A DNA stretch of 64,000 nucleotides, taken from assembly GCF_000346465.2 (NCBI RefSeq), contig NC_034015.1:771019-835018 (forward strand), given 5' to 3'. The DNA is from Prunus persica. Lineage: Eukaryota > Streptophyta > Magnoliopsida > Rosales > Rosaceae. Under the pieces are notes generated by a model that was not told the origin of the DNA, did not search any database, and worked only from the letters and a program-made list of their open reading frames with translations. Below are positions 1 through 14,033 of this stretch, one piece after another (position 1 is the first letter of the stretch; the number at the start of each line of letters is the position of its first letter). Both the position numbers and the translations under genes were made by a program.

Positions 1-19
1 TTATCTTTTTGTGCACCAG

Positions 20-2805
20 ATATTGTGTTGTATCTTTGTGAGAACGAACACATTGAAGGCGGCATGATATTTCAGCTGTTGGAAGACTTAACAGAAATGT
101 CTACTATGAGAAACTGCAAAGACGTTTTTGGTTATATAGAGAGTAAACAAGATATATTAGGAAAGGTTTGTGTATTTAAAATGTCAAAAGATTTATATTC
201 TTTGTTTTTTTTTTTCGTTTTGGTTTTGTATTTGATTTTTAAAGTTTTTGATTATCTCTATTTGCAATCTATTTTAATCTATATGGGTCCTCACATGCAG
301 CCAGAGCTTTTTGCTCGAGGAAAACTTGTGATGTTGAGAACATGCAATCAACTTCTTCGTCGCCTGTCAAAGGTGGTGTTACTAATCATAGTAGTCATCA
401 CTGGATTACAGTCTACTTTCATTTTTTAAAATTTTCCCTATATTGTGATTTTTGTTTGCTTTTCAAACAGTAAATTGTATATCCATGCCATTCAAAAGTC
501 ACATCTTTTTTGTAATGTTTATAATTAACCAACTGGTGCTCAGTTTGATCTGTGTTATACTCAAAACTTGTGATGGTATGCACATATTTGACATTGTAAA
601 CTTCAGGATGGTGCATTGTGATGTTGACCTCGACTTAATATTCAAACCTTACCAAATTTAGAAGTTGCATTCATTATTCTTGCTGCCCTGCTCTATTTTT
701 CAGATTTCAGTTTTTAGTTCATAAATGAAGATTGCTATTTGTGGCATTTACTTCATGCGGCACTGTTTGTGGAGCGAAAAGCTGCCTTTGTTAGACACTA
801 ATTTAATAGATTACATGGTGTGATAAATGTAAAAGGTATTCGTGCCCAAAGAATCTTACTTTTTATGGAGAAACTGTTCTAGAAAACACCGAAGGAACAG
901 CATAACTAGCGTTCAGTTATGCAAGCAAATATTTTTATGAAATATGGTGAGAATGTGGTTCTGGTCTGAGAATTATGTGTCTGTAAATGAGAAGACTGTA
1001 AATTGAAAAATGTGGTGTAAACTCATGCTGATGTTTTTGTTTTTTCTTTTGATTTTTGAAATAATAATGATTTTAAGTAAGTGTTTTAGCTACACATCTT
1101 ATAGTTCACTATTTGATAAAAGTAAACTGTAACTACTTTGATAATAAAATTTCACTTGCAAAACTTATTGTTGTAGTCTTTTTTCGTACTAATGTCTTTG
1201 AACTTGACTTACAGGCAAATGATGTGGTATTTTGTGGACGAATTCTAATGTTTTTGGCTCATTTTTTCCCATTATCTGAGCGTTCAGGTACCTGCTTGTC
1301 TTCAACCGTTGTCTTCACTTTTAGTTTAATTTCTCTGAACCCTGCTGTTCACTTGTTCTTTTAAGTAATTTTGTTGCTCTTCTGATTAATGCTCGCAGCT
1401 GTGAATATAAAAGGAGTTTTTAACACATCAAACGAGACAAAATATGAGAAAGACCCCCCTGATGGTATATCCTTGCTAGGCAGTTGCTTGATATCTTAAC
1501 TTTGACGTCTACATATATATAATATGATTGTATATAGTTTGTATAGCATTTCTTGTGAATGTAGGTCTCTTAAGAATATATTTTAATGTTTTACGTTTTT
1601 CAGGAATTTCCATCGATTTCAACTTCTACAAGACATTTTGGAGTTTACAGGTAAACTTTGCCACTTGGAAGGATAAACTATGACATAAAAAAGGGCCTGG
1701 GGGTTAGAATTATGCTTTCCCCTCCATTTTGATTTAAGTTTTGAACTTAGAGAGTGCCCATATATAATGCTACTGTTATATGGTTTTCAAAGTCATTTAA
1801 CTCAATACTCAGATTTTGTTTGTGTAATTCTTCTTGTAAACAGATGTCATTATGCTAAAGAAACCTCTCTAGTTTGCCTATAAACTCTTTTGTGAATTGC
1901 CTGGTTGAAACAATCCCCATTCCCCATGTTCAAAGGTTAGGATATGGTGTTGGAGATTTGGTTTAATTATATTATTATTACTTTATCCTAGGTTTTGGAG
2001 ATTTTCAATATCCCCATATCAAGTCTTGTCGTATCCTGTATCCGGTGTCTGCGTGCAACATAGGTACCAGGGATAGTCCTCTTTATTATGGTCCCCATTA
2101 ATAAAATTGTCCATCACTGTACTCTCCTTAATTTGTATTTTCTGTTTGCTTTATTGACAAAATTTTTGTTTCCTGTCATAAAAAGACAAAAAGATTAGCA
2201 TCCCTATACTTTTGGCATCACCAAATTACTAACATAATGTTTTCTATTGCTAACAATTATGTTATGTGGGGCAAAAAAATTTCAATGATTCTTTCAATTG
2301 TTACTGACTTTTCACATGGAAATGTAAATAATTTTAAAACTTGTTTTAGTTTAGCGTTTATGAAACTGTGCATCAGAATATTAGACCACTATTTATGCCA
2401 ATCTGTGTTCGATAAAATCAGATTAAGAATAGAGAGAGAGATTACATACAAGGTTCTCAGTTTTGATGGGCTTGGCATTTCACTTATAAGATTATGTATT
2501 ATCATTTTGCCCGAATTCTAAGCTAACTAGGTAAAAAAAATTCCTTTTCTGTTTCAATTCCTAATTTTTTTATTTTTGAGTTTTCCAGAATTGCCTAATT
2601 ATTGGACAAATTCTCTTATGAGCATTAAAAAGTGAGCATGCATAAGCATGGATGTCAGAGTTGTTGGATTGCTAGATGCATTGTTCTTATTTAAAATCTT
2701 AGCAATCCAATGGCTCCAAATGTCCATGCTTATGCATACTCTCACTAAGTAGTGTTCATATAGTTTACGAAAAAAAAGTTCGTACAATGAAGCAAATACA
2801 TTGTC

Positions 2806-2863
<58 letters not shown>

Positions 2864-5800
2864 AAGGTGATGATTTTTTTTATATTGATTGGTTTTAAGG
2901 TCATACGAGTCAGTGCAAATTGTTTTTGGCTTGCACCATAAGTTTATCATTGATACACTATCTTATGAACTTCACATGTTTAATTAATGTATTATTGATT
3001 GACATGGCATTTCCTAAAGTTACATTCAAAACTTTTATGTTTTAAGCAATTTTCTGTCATTTTTGTTGATGTTTTTTTTTATATTTCCACCATCGACATT
3101 TCCATACGTCTAGATTATATTTCCACGGGTACCGATTTTTTCATCTTTGGTTGTCAGCAGGATATTGATGTTTTATTAAAGTTTCAGTACTAGTTATGTT
3201 AGAGCTCTCAAATAGGCTCAATGTTAATGTCTGTTTGGAAAGCTTCAGCCTGGAGTTGTTTTAGTTAACTTGGATAGGTGGTATCTCAAATTATATTTGC
3301 TGAGAAACTGGTCTGGTTGGGTTTTCAGGAACACTTTTGTAACCCTCCTTCCTTAACTCTTGCTCCTACCAAGTGGAAGAAATTTACATCCGGTTTAATG
3401 GTATAATAATTATCTTCTGATATCTTCTTTTTTTGATCTTCATGGTATAACAGTTTTTCTTTCTCTGTTTCATTACTCAGCCAAATAATATTTTCTTGAA
3501 TTTCTTGTTTAGGTTGTCCTGAATACATTTGAAGCTCAACCATTAAGTGATGAAGAGGGAGATGCCAATAGTTTGGAGGAGGAGGCGGCAAATTTCAGCA
3601 TAAAATATCTTACGAGCAGTAAACTAATGGGTTTGGAGGTTAGTAATGCTGGAGTGTTGACTGACTTAGATTTATTTTTATAGTGGACCATTATTTTGAT
3701 TTAAGATCTTTATGTTTCCTGTTTTCTGGTGGGCACAGTTGAAGGATCCGAGTTTCCGACGTCATATTCTTGTGCAGTGCCTCATATTGTTTGATTATCT
3801 GAAGGTAGCAGTTGAAACGGTCTTAATATTGATTCAGGGAAATATTACCATAACTCCTTGACCTTTGGTCTAGTTCTAATGTCCTTTTTCAACTTTCAAA
3901 TTGATCTGTCACCCCAAAATATTGATTGTACTGTAATATGGTAAATGTTCTAACTAACTCTTATTTGCTTGTAGGCCCCTGGAAAGAGTGAAAAAGATTT
4001 GCCTTCCGATAGCATGGTTAGTGCTGTGATTGTGTCTTGTTAAGTTTTGTAACCTTTTTTTTTTCTTCTTTAAACTTTACAAAGAAACTTTATGTTGGCA
4101 GCTCTGTTTATAGTAAAAGGTGTCAGTAGAAAATTGGATTATTGGTTATTGTGACGACATATTTGTTGGACAATTGAGAAGCCTTAGGTGTATTATGTTT
4201 GTTTTGGGAAGCCTTAGGTGTATTATGTTTGTTTTGTCTCCAAATTTAGGGATTGGAAACAAGGATGGATTAAAGTACTAAAAACTGAATTCTTTCCATA
4301 ACTTTTATGAATGTAATATCATACCAGGCATCTACATCAGTTTTGTCTGGAGTTGAGTGATTTCGCTAATTTAGTCATGCAATTCAACGATTTCATTGTA
4401 TTCTTTTGAAGTGTATGATGGTCTCTGGGCAATTCGATTTGGCAGTCTTCTGCTTCTATGCCTAGAAGCAATCTTGTTTCCTACTTGCAGTGGAATATTA
4501 TCTTATCTTCATTAATACTTGAAGCCTTACTTATGGACATCACTTTAAGCATGAAAACTGAATGAATTTGTGTGGTATGCCTTTCACTCTCTGGTTAAGA
4601 AGATTTACTTTTATTGGCACATGGTCAGATGCATAAAATTTTGTAAGATATGATAAAGTCTACTTGAGTATATCTGTGCTATACTATGAGGTCTCCTAAA
4701 CAACTTTTCCTCGTTGATTTCAGAAAGAGGAAATAAAATCTTGTGAGGAGCGTGTGAAAAAGCTGCTTGAAATGACTCCACCCAAGGGGGAGAATTTTCT
4801 TCATAAAATTGAGCATATATTAGAACGTGAAAAGAATTGGGTGAGTGCTGTCCGGCCTTGGTCACTATTGTTTAGAAAATGTTATCACTATTGTTTTGAA
4901 AATATTATCACTGTTGTTAAGCATAATTGGTGTTTAAATATGCTTAGGTATGGTGGAAACGTGATGGTTGTCCACCATTTGAGAAGCAGCCAGCAGAGAA
5001 GAAAGTGGTCCAAGAAGGAGCCAAAAAGCGGTATGCAACTTATTAGTTGTTTATTTGGGTCCTATTATGCCTTTTAATGTGTTTTATTTAACAAGAAACA
5101 AATTGAACCTTTTTTTTGCCTTACTGTGTAAGGTCTTAATAAGAATAAGCAGATAGAAAGACAACTCATCCTTTGTTTTCTACCCCTGTTAGGCAATTCC
5201 GCTTTAGTTATTTCGTGTTGGCCATAGTAATTCTTTTTGGTGTGGGTATGTTTTGTGAGTTGGATTTGCCTCCTATTTAGATCACTATATTCTAAACTTT
5301 TGGTGAAGGCATTGACAAATCAATTTGATATTTTAGTTCTTTTTGGGTCAAAATTTTGGGTGATGCAACATGGGGTGAATAATAATTCTTCCTGTGATTG
5401 CAACTTCCGAAATTTTGGTGATATTTCCATGAAATTTTCCATAACAGAACAAGAACTTGGAAATTACTTCTGTATTCAGAATCATCATCTAGACTTCTCG
5501 ACACTTTCAGTAAGAGGGCTGCAAGTACTGGAGTGAGAGAGACAAAAAGAACCAATGGGCAAAAAAAAAGAAGAAAAAGCTAGGGTGGTTTTGAGATGAG
5601 GTCTCCTTTCCAACTAGTGTAGATAAAAACATTGTGGTGGAGATTATTTAACTTTAATGGACAGATGAATTGGGTTTGAGAAAGACAAACCTACCCTTAT
5701 AAAAAAAAGTTGGTAATACAAATGTGAAGGGTATTTAGGTTATTTTATAATATGCTGTCATCTGAGCACGAAAAATAAAAAATTTACAGTCTAGATTATG

Positions 5801-8800
5801 CTATTGTATTTTAATTGAAATTACGCAGGTTTTTTTTTTTTTTACATGTAATTATGATGGAGTTCTGATTATATTTTATACTTTTCGGCCAAGAACCTTT
5901 TAAGGATCTATGTTTCTCAACCCCTATACTCCAAAGCACACTGATTATTTTATGGGATTCCATAAACTAAATCATCTATGTAATTTCATAAAGAAATGAA
6001 ATTAAGTTATTGCACATTACTTCTGAAAACAGACATGGATTGATTTCTCAACAATATACTATTTTATGAATTGGATACAAAACAGTTTATAGAAACCACA
6101 AAATCTTAATATGCATGTATCAATTAGAGGATTAGGAGTTTTCATACTTTTAAGAAATTACTAATATACATATGAAATGATTAGTTGTGCTCCATGTCTT
6201 TCCGCTGACATATACCACTGCCTACAAATTAAAATTTTGGAATTGTTCGCCAACCTTGCTGCAGCATTAGGTCTGTTTGTTGTAATGTAACTTTTCATAT
6301 AAAATATTTAATGAGTTTGCACTGTCCATTTAGATTTTTAAGAAACATACTTAATCCCTTTTTATCTTTATTTTTCTAAACTCAACAGTAGGCCGAGATG
6401 GAGAATGGGAAATAAAGAGCTCTCTCTGTTGTGGAAGTGGGCAGATCAAAATCCGGTATGCAGGATTTCAGTTAATCTGTAATGCAAGCCTACTGCTTAT
6501 GTATGTTATATATATTATAGCAACTTGCTGATTCTTCTGACCAACTTTCCTTTCTGAATTAGTACATTTACACTCGTAAAAGAATGAAGAATCGATGTGT
6601 AAATTATGGCATTATATACTATCAATTAGCGCACTCTGCACAGTTGCAGATGTGTAACACCATAAAGGCAGCAAGTTAGTGGCACGAAACATATTTTTTA
6701 GGTTGCAACTTAGCAAATGTAGTTCAGATTCATTCTGGAAATGAAATGGAAAAAAAATCAACTAGGGCGGACCAAATACGTGGTTTTAAAGATAGCATGT
6801 TTCTATATACTTCCTCTCTTCTGTTTTCTTGGCTACAAATTGGACAGAAATGGATAACTCACAGAAAACTTATAAATTGAATTTGGAAACAATAGTAGAG
6901 GTTCATTTTTCATGTTTTTCTGTTCAACTCTTATTTTAAAGAAGAAAAAAGATTACATATCGAGTCAGTGAGGGAGAAATATGAAACTATGTAGTAAGAG
7001 TTTCCTTTCAATCATGTTAACTACAAAATTAATTTGAATAAATTTGCTATTATTTTTTCTCAAGAGACTTTTGTCATGTCCAGAATGCTTTAACTGATCC
7101 TCAACGTGTTCGAACACCTGCCATCACTGATTACTGGAAGCCCCTGGCTGACGATGTAAGCACTCTTTGCTTCTCAATGTCCAACTAATATGCTGTTTGT
7201 GTGTGTATGTGTGCTCTCCCTCACTCTTGTCCCTTCTGATATTATGAGATTTTCTTTTTCAATGTAACTTTTTATTAAAGATGAAGTTCATTTCTTTAAA
7301 TTACAGATGGATCCAGCAGCTGGAATAGAAGCTGAATATCACCACAAAAATAACCGAGTGAGTTTTGGTTCTTAGACTTAAGTTATCATATTCAATTTTG
7401 TGGAGTATATTGTCAAGAGCGATTTACACTGCTTCTACATGAGCTTATTACTATCAAGCAACTTGTATTTCTTCTCATGACATGCTTTTGCAGGATGACT
7501 ATTTTGAATCCTCGGACTATAGTTTCTGATGATAATGGAAACAATGTGAAAAAAGGGGGCTTGTTTGTCCTATAACCCACGCAATACAACAAAGAAAAAA
7601 TCTTCTTATGTCATAACTGTATGGAAAAGTTACAAAATATAAAAGGTTTGGCTTGCCATTGAGCCAGGCACCCTTACTTCTGATAGATAACATGAGACAA
7701 TCTTTTTATTGTTTTTTGCTGAATTAGAGTATGGAGTTAGTGATCAATGTATCATTTGGGTGATAGAGTTAACTATTGAACTCTCTTGGAATTGTGCTGT
7801 TTCAGCCTCTTTTTGGTAGTGTGGTGGAAAGAAACAAAAGAATCTTTTATCAGAGAGAAAATTAGGTGACTTCACTTTGATATAGAATCGGATTTTGCTT
7901 GTCTTTGGGCTTACATCTCTAAACATTTCAAGGATTACCCCCTTGATCCTTCTGGATTGGTCTGTTTTCTTCTCATAAGCTCGTGGTTTAGGTTTTCCTT
8001 GTTTGGCTTTTGATGCCTGTTTTATTTCTTTTTTCTCATTGGCAGTCCTTGGTTTTTGCTGTTTCTGATGGATCTCCATCTTATTTTATACTCTTTGTTT
8101 TTCTTTCTTTTATGATGTAAATAGAGCCAAACATATGAAGTAACCCAAGCAAATAGGTGTGCATCAAACCGTTACAGCTAGGTGAGAACTACTCCAAACA
8201 TCGTTGGAGCTTAGATTTCTAAAGTGAAATCTAGGAGAACCTTTAGGAATTTTCACAAACTGATAATACTTCCATACAAATTCTTCTAGGTTGAGTCCTC
8301 TGACCACAAGGCTTATCCCTCTAATAATACAACATTAATTACCCTAGACCTTTCCAGGAGGATCCTTCAGAGTTGCCATACAGCGTTAATAACCAGTTCC
8401 CAGGCAACATTAATAACATCTAGACAAACTCTTAGACTCCCAGTAGAACATTAATAGCAATAAACAGATTCCCCATTCATAATTAATAACAATGAGACAG
8501 GCCCTTTAAAACATATAGTAAACTAGTCTAGGCATCTCTCAAAGATCTTGTAAGATCTATTTACTACATCATTTTATAACATTCCAGTTTCTTATATAAA
8601 ATGAAAAATCGTTTGTCCTTCAAACTTTTGGACTGAAATATCAAAAAAAAAAAAAATTATATACATATTTGATTTACTAAGCCTGTCAGTTTGAAGTAAT
8701 CTTGAATTTATTATATATATTTAAAAAAGAAAGAAAAATAGTAGATCTTTATCAAACATTGGTAAGAGTATTTTTAAAATTCATCAACTGTCTTCTGTAA

Positions 8801-10071
8801 AGGTTCGTTGCTATTCTAAGACTGACATGAGTGCAAAGGAACCAATTGCTCTGAGGAAAGGTTCTGGGTTTGAGTCCTAGCATCCGTGTAGTGTGTGCGA
8901 ATTTAGTATACTATCACCCCTCTCAATAGGAAAGGTCCCAAAAATAAGAAAGACTGACATGAGCAAAAAGGTATCTTGAAATACTAACGGGCCTCCGGAA
9001 TCAGAAGATAAATATGTAAATCGTTTGAAAAGGATTTAGATAAAAGTTGTGGACTTTTGACTACTGTTCATTGTTAATATGGAGTGCTATTTTATTTAGT
9101 AGTTTGGATTGTTCAACAGCTTCACCATGTGATTAAATGTGTGTTACTTTGTTTTTCTTAATTATTTGAAGTTATTAGAATTTTTGAAACTAGCATTCAA
9201 CTTACAAGTGGATTTTATTTTATCCTATACTAAATTTTCATTATGCAGGTTTATTGCTGGAAAGGTCTTCGATTTTCAGCTAGACAAGACTTGGAAGGGT
9301 TTTCTAGAGTATGATTAATATGACAACCGACACTGCAAATATTTTAAAATATATGATTAATTTTTTTCACCGAGCTTACACGAATTGTATTGATGTAATT
9401 GCAGTTTACTGAATTTGGTATTGAAGGAGTAGTGCCTCTGGAACTTTTGACACCTGAAGAGCGGTCTAAATACCAAGCTAAACCAAATGACAAGTCTAAA
9501 CGTGCTAAAAAGGAAGAAACAAAGGGTGCTGCACATCAAGTAGAAGAAAATCAGGTATAATTGGCTTTGTGGTGGATTTCTAGATTTTATGTTTCTTGAG
9601 ATCTTTGATTCCTGTCAAAGTTGAACATGTAAATGACAAAATAATATGTATGTGTGAAATAAATGTATATTTTGTGTTCCTTTTTTTCCTTTGGAGAGGT
9701 GTTTTCAAATTTGAGGATCCGATAAATTCATGCATGCGTATCCAGAGTGGAAGTGTTCTCCAAGAATTTTCACAATAATATTTTTTTTATTTTAAATTTT
9801 ACTGAAGATTGCAACAGCTGCAAATGAGATAGATGGTGAAGGAATCAGGGCTGTGCTTGAAGCCTCAGTGACACCAACGGACACTGATGCCACTGTTGCA
9901 ACTGGTGACATGTCCCAAGGTGGCAGTCCAATCCCCGATGAACATCAGAAGCAAAGCTCTGATACGGATGTAGGTCAAGAGGCAGGCCAGATGGAAGCAG
10001 ATGCTGAAGTCGAGGCTGGGATGATTGATGGTGGAATGGACACGGAGGTTGATTTAGATCCAGTTGGCTGA
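20..10071 (+). CDS. THO1: THO complex subunit 1 (HPR1/THOC1 homologue), 5' end outside window
   Basis: The THO/TREX complex couples transcription to mRNA packaging and nuclear export, and in plants also affects small-RNA production; THO1 is a core nuclear subunit. I read 17 exons with GT..AG borders and matching phases: 20-165, 301-372, 1215-1287, 1399-1464, 1604-1650, 3329-3400, 3513-3638, 3739-3804, 3975-4016, 4724-4840, 4948-5030, 6392-6455, 7084-7155, 7307-7357, 9249-9308, 9405-9554, 9808-10071. They encode about 522 residues; plant THO1 is about 600, so roughly the first 80-100 are missing to the left. Diagnostic blocks are EGGMIFQLLEDLTEMSTM, LAHFFPLSERS, DFNFYKTFW, WADQNPNALTDPQRVRTP and GIEAEYHHKNNRVYCWKGLR. 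The tail is acidic (QEAGQMEADAEVEAG). Exon 12 uses the second of two adjacent acceptors (cagtag); only that keeps the frame. Every exon joins without a stop, so the gene looks functional. Family identity is recognised from memory of the plant protein. Confidence 0.93.
2811..2861. repeat. (GA)n microsatellite
   Basis: About 25 uninterrupted GA units lie in the 1.7-kb intron 5 of THO1. The reverse-strand open frames with Ser-Leu runs across it are artefacts of the dinucleotide repeat. Confidence 0.97.
4178..4236. repeat. Two-copy 30-bp tandem repeat in a THO1 intron
   Basis: The unit beginning gaagccttaggtg occurs at 4178 and again at 4208, exactly 30 bp apart, in the intron before exon 10. 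This looks like local slippage with no visible function. Confidence 0.85.
7494..7529 (+). other. Possible alternative terminal exon of THO1
   Basis: A good acceptor (tgcttttgcag) at 7493 is followed by 12 codons, DDYFESSDYSF plus TGA, in phase 0, the same phase as the donor at 7357. Joining it to exon 14 would end THO1 early, removing the WKGLR block and the acidic tail. The constitutive path is clearly 7357 to 9249. The cryptic exon may be chance. Confidence 0.25.
7530..9248. other. Long THO1 intron with repeat-derived sequence
   Basis: The rest of this 1.9-kb intron has no exon signal. 7744-8079 holds a Lys-rich reverse open frame that I do not recognise. 8320-8500 repeats short acattaataac-like motifs. 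8818-8960 looks SINE-like: a B-box-like ggtttgagtcc near 8866 followed by tgtgtagtgtgtgcgaattt, an arrangement usual in plant tRNA-derived SINEs. No clear end or target duplication is visible. Confidence 0.4.
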
Positions 10072-11002
10072 GAAATGTAATGGATGGTTTCTTCTTGTTT
10101 GCATAGCATATGTAAGAGGAGTATTTGATTGAAAGGAGGTGGCATGTTTGACAATCCCACAATAGGAACCAAATTTGACAAATGTTTTGTAACTAGGATG
10201 TGGTATGTTCCTTGGTCAATTAACTTGTACTATGGCATATATTTCATGCTCTTTTGAGTGTGCGACCAACTTTCAATGAATTCGGAAATCTATGACCAAT
10301 CTACTTCATAAATGCTGAGGGCACTTGTAATCCAAGAAACTCGGAAATCTATGGTAAATTAACTTCTGTTATGGCACGCCAACTTGTCCCCCACACCAAT
10401 ACGGTTGGTTCCCCACGCAAGGCAAGCCAACATTCCCTCTTTTTGGCCAAGTTGGCCAATGGAAGGATTTTTTGGTCCTTCTCTTGAGATGTGTGGGTGT
10501 GTCACCACCAAGCCACTTGATGGCTATGGAAAGATTATGTGAGTGTGTTTGTGCTTGAGTTATAATCAAACGATTGATTAGCCAAGCAATGAATCTCTTC
10601 TTTGAGCTTTGTATGACTATTTTTAGAATTATGATGATAAGTGCAATGAATGCAAATGAAAGAACTGAAATGAAAAAAATGTAAATGCGATAAAATAGAT
10701 TAAAGCGATAAAGACTTGAATTAAACTTGAATTTAAAGACAATTGAAATTAAATTGCAAGGAAGTAAACTTACACGAGGAAAATGAAGAACTTGGATAAT
10801 CTAAAGTGCTTGAAAGATAAAATCCTAGACTAGGAATCAGGGCCGCCCCTGAGATTTTGAGGGCCCTGTGCGAAACTTAAATTGGAGTCTCACATAATCT
10901 AATACGAAAATACTATAAAAATTTGCCATAATTTAATGTCATAATCAATTTTTTAATAACTAAAAGTTTCCATCAATAAATATGTAGTGACAATTATAAA
11001 TC
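10072..11002. other. 3' flank of THO1 and unassigned intergenic DNA
   Basis: 10072-10300 should hold the 3' UTR of THO1. Nothing gene-like follows. At 10849-10900 the string cagggccgcccctgagattt is GC-rich and resembles the terminal sequence of hAT-like transposons, but its partner end is not found, perhaps because later elements inserted at 11003. Confidence 0.4.
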
Positions 11003-11263
11003 TGTTATAAAACTAGAGGGAGAAAATGTAGAGAGAAGTGATATGCTAAAGATAAAGCTTCACCATGTTTTATTCCTTCCTAAATCTTTGGTAGAACCAC
11101 CTATTTATAGGCTTACAAGATAGGAGATTGAATACCATCATTTACAATATACCTATAGGTTACAAGCATTAATTACAAATACTTAGTGCATAGGTTACAT
11201 AAAATCCAACGGTGGAATATTAAGAGGTATGGTGGTCATCCACCAACTCATGCATTTACAACA
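11003..11263 (-). repeat. 3' LTR of the 11-14 kb element
   Basis: 261-bp LTR, same length as its partner at 14034-14294. On the plus strand it runs TG...CA and is followed directly by the polypurine tract complement acaacactcccccttgg. Confidence 0.93.
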
Positions 11264-14033
11264 CTCCCCCTTGGATGTCCACCATACAATGACATTGTTT
11301 CCTCATTAAAAACCTTGTTTGGAAAACCCAGTGGGACAAAACCAAAGCGAAGGGAAAAAGAGTGAAACTTTCTTCTGAATCATTGATATGGTGTTGGATG
11401 AGCTTATATTGTCTCGTTAAAACCTTGCTAGGAAAAACCCAGTGGGACAAAAACCTAGTCGAAGGGAAAAAGAGTACAACGCGCATCTGCCTTGAATGTA
11501 GTAGAATTGGATGCTCCCCCTGATTGATATCTCCCCCTGATTAATATCTCTCCTTCTCTGATTTGAGCAATACAAGCAACATTGTCTTCATACATGATCA
11601 TCTATCACACTATTCAACCTGTTTTTCACTTTTCAAATGATTGAAATCTTTAGGAGTATCAACAACTAATTTAGTAGTTAGAATATGTTACAACAATATC
11701 AAATTTGAATTCAAAATACTCAAACTCTTAGTGTTAACTCTTAATTAAGAATATTGTGATACTTTATATTCTTCAAGAGGTTGCTTCATCCGATATATCT
11801 CAAATATTTCATGAGCTTTGAGGATTTCCATGTACCATATAGTCTTAATAAATATGCATTTAACACATACTATAAGTTTTGCGTTAAAGTAACAACCGCA
11901 CTTATAGAAATGTGGATACATTTACGATGAGATTGGAGACTAAAACCACATGTCTCTCTCAGGAAACCTTATGTCATATTAGTGATCTTATTTCACTTCA
12001 CAAACACCAATTCGTAACCTTCATACTGAACATTTGTAATTTGGTGTTTGAGTTATAGGTTCAATATCCAACTCTTCTTATTTAGTGATAAATGGAATTG
12101 CCTATTTCCATTTTTTTGGCCAATCACTTAACTTGTCGACATTCATGAAATGTGATTTAATATAATCATAGCCCTTGATGATTGTCGTAGCTACTAATAA
12201 ACCAAATGTATCATCAATTTGTGATCCCACAATTCTCATGTGCATGCGCATGCATAATTTATAAGCATCTCATTACTTTAGGGTACCAATGCCTCTTCAG
12301 GGGCTTATGTTGTCACTTATGGGACAAACATCTCTTTTACAATGAATTATTTAGAATATGTGGATCATAACCTCCTATAGAGCGTTATTTTTTATAGGGC
12401 TTGAATTTTTCAAATAATCTCCATTTCTGAGGAGTTAAGTCTTTAGAACCTATATTTCTGACATGCTTCAGGCATGCATTATATATATAGTCACCATGTT
12501 ATTGGATTGTGATACGAGAATATCAATCCATGTTAGCATATGTACAACTTATATATGCATTATCTTGATGAGACAAAAGCGGATTGATTCAACACTATTT
12601 CACGACGTTCTTTAGGAATTGTCATTTCTCCCCCTAACGGCGGGAAAATTGTCTCAAAATGTAGGAAAATAAACTCACAGTCATTATCAAATATGTGACC
12701 ATTTTAGTAGGCACATTCAGTAAAACTGGTGAAGTGATCCATAATTAGATGTTGTATAGGCTCACAAATATCCCCTTGAATTATTTCAGGAAAGATGGCT
12801 CAAAGTCAATTTTTGACTGAGATGATCTTATGACAGCTTTTATTTGTGAGCGTTCTTTGTAATGATATTGTTGGAAAAGACAATAATTTGAGTCTTTAAA
12901 CGATGTCCTTACAAATTTATAAAAATCTTATGCATCATTGTGGGACATAGATTGCCAAGATAGTCATGTCACAACATAAAAGTTATTCGGTCAATAAACT
13001 TCTAGTTCATGACATCATAATCTTCAACTATAATAGTTGTGTAATATTGGGGCCTCAAGAACCTTTGGTTCATAACATCATAAACTTCCTACCCACAAAA
13101 GAAAGTAGGAAGTTTCTCCAATAGACGCCTCTGGCTATCAATATTTGGGCGGTAATACAAAACATTACCATTGTAAAACGAAATTAATTAATAACCTAAC
13201 ATAAATAAAATAAAATATAATAAAATAAGTAAAGTGGTATAAACAAGGAATAAAATAAATCAATTAAAGATTATGAAATTCCAAGATAATCCAATATTAA
13301 TGTGGATTCAATATGTAGATAAAACTACAAGTTTAAGAATTGAATTTCCTACCAATTCAGGTTCATATAGGCACAAATAAGTAATGAACTTCAAGTTCAT
13401 ATATAGTATTAAGATCCATGAAAAACTATGAACTTCAGGTTCATATCAACATATATTCGAAACTTCAGGTACGAATACGTAGATTTAAATAAATTGAATT
13501 AATAGTTGTGTTTTGAACTTCATACTCAAATCGATGTATATGCACTCGAAACTTCTGGTTCAAGTTCTTGACATATGTAGGCCTCATGGAATTCTGATTT
13601 TGATTAATACAAAATCGAGGAGTTTTATGTCCTTATGTGCTCTTTAAATTCGCGGAACTTCACGCCCTCAATTATTTGGAATCAAAGAACTTCAGGTTCT
13701 GATTCAATCAAAAGAACTCTAGGTCCTAATCTAGTTATATGATGAGGATCGAGGAGCTTCGGGCCCTGATCTTTTGTATAATACAAACTCATCATAACAA
13801 GCTGTAATTAATTAAGATAATGCTTAAAATTAAATAAACAAACAATTTAAAAAAAACATGGTATCATATTCAAGTGTAATAAGAATAAGAAACTTTTTTT
13901 TCTTAAACAAGCATGATGAAGTTTGATGGTGAGTACAAAGAAACTCTATGCCATGTGATGACTCTAGCTCATATAAGAAGAAAGAAAATTCAGAGAAAGA
14001 AAACATACCAAGAGCAATGTCGTGCTGATAACG

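Noticed and set aside
2599..2950. Reverse-strand open frames with Ser-Leu runs
   Set aside because: Generated by the (GA)n microsatellite in a THO1 intron.
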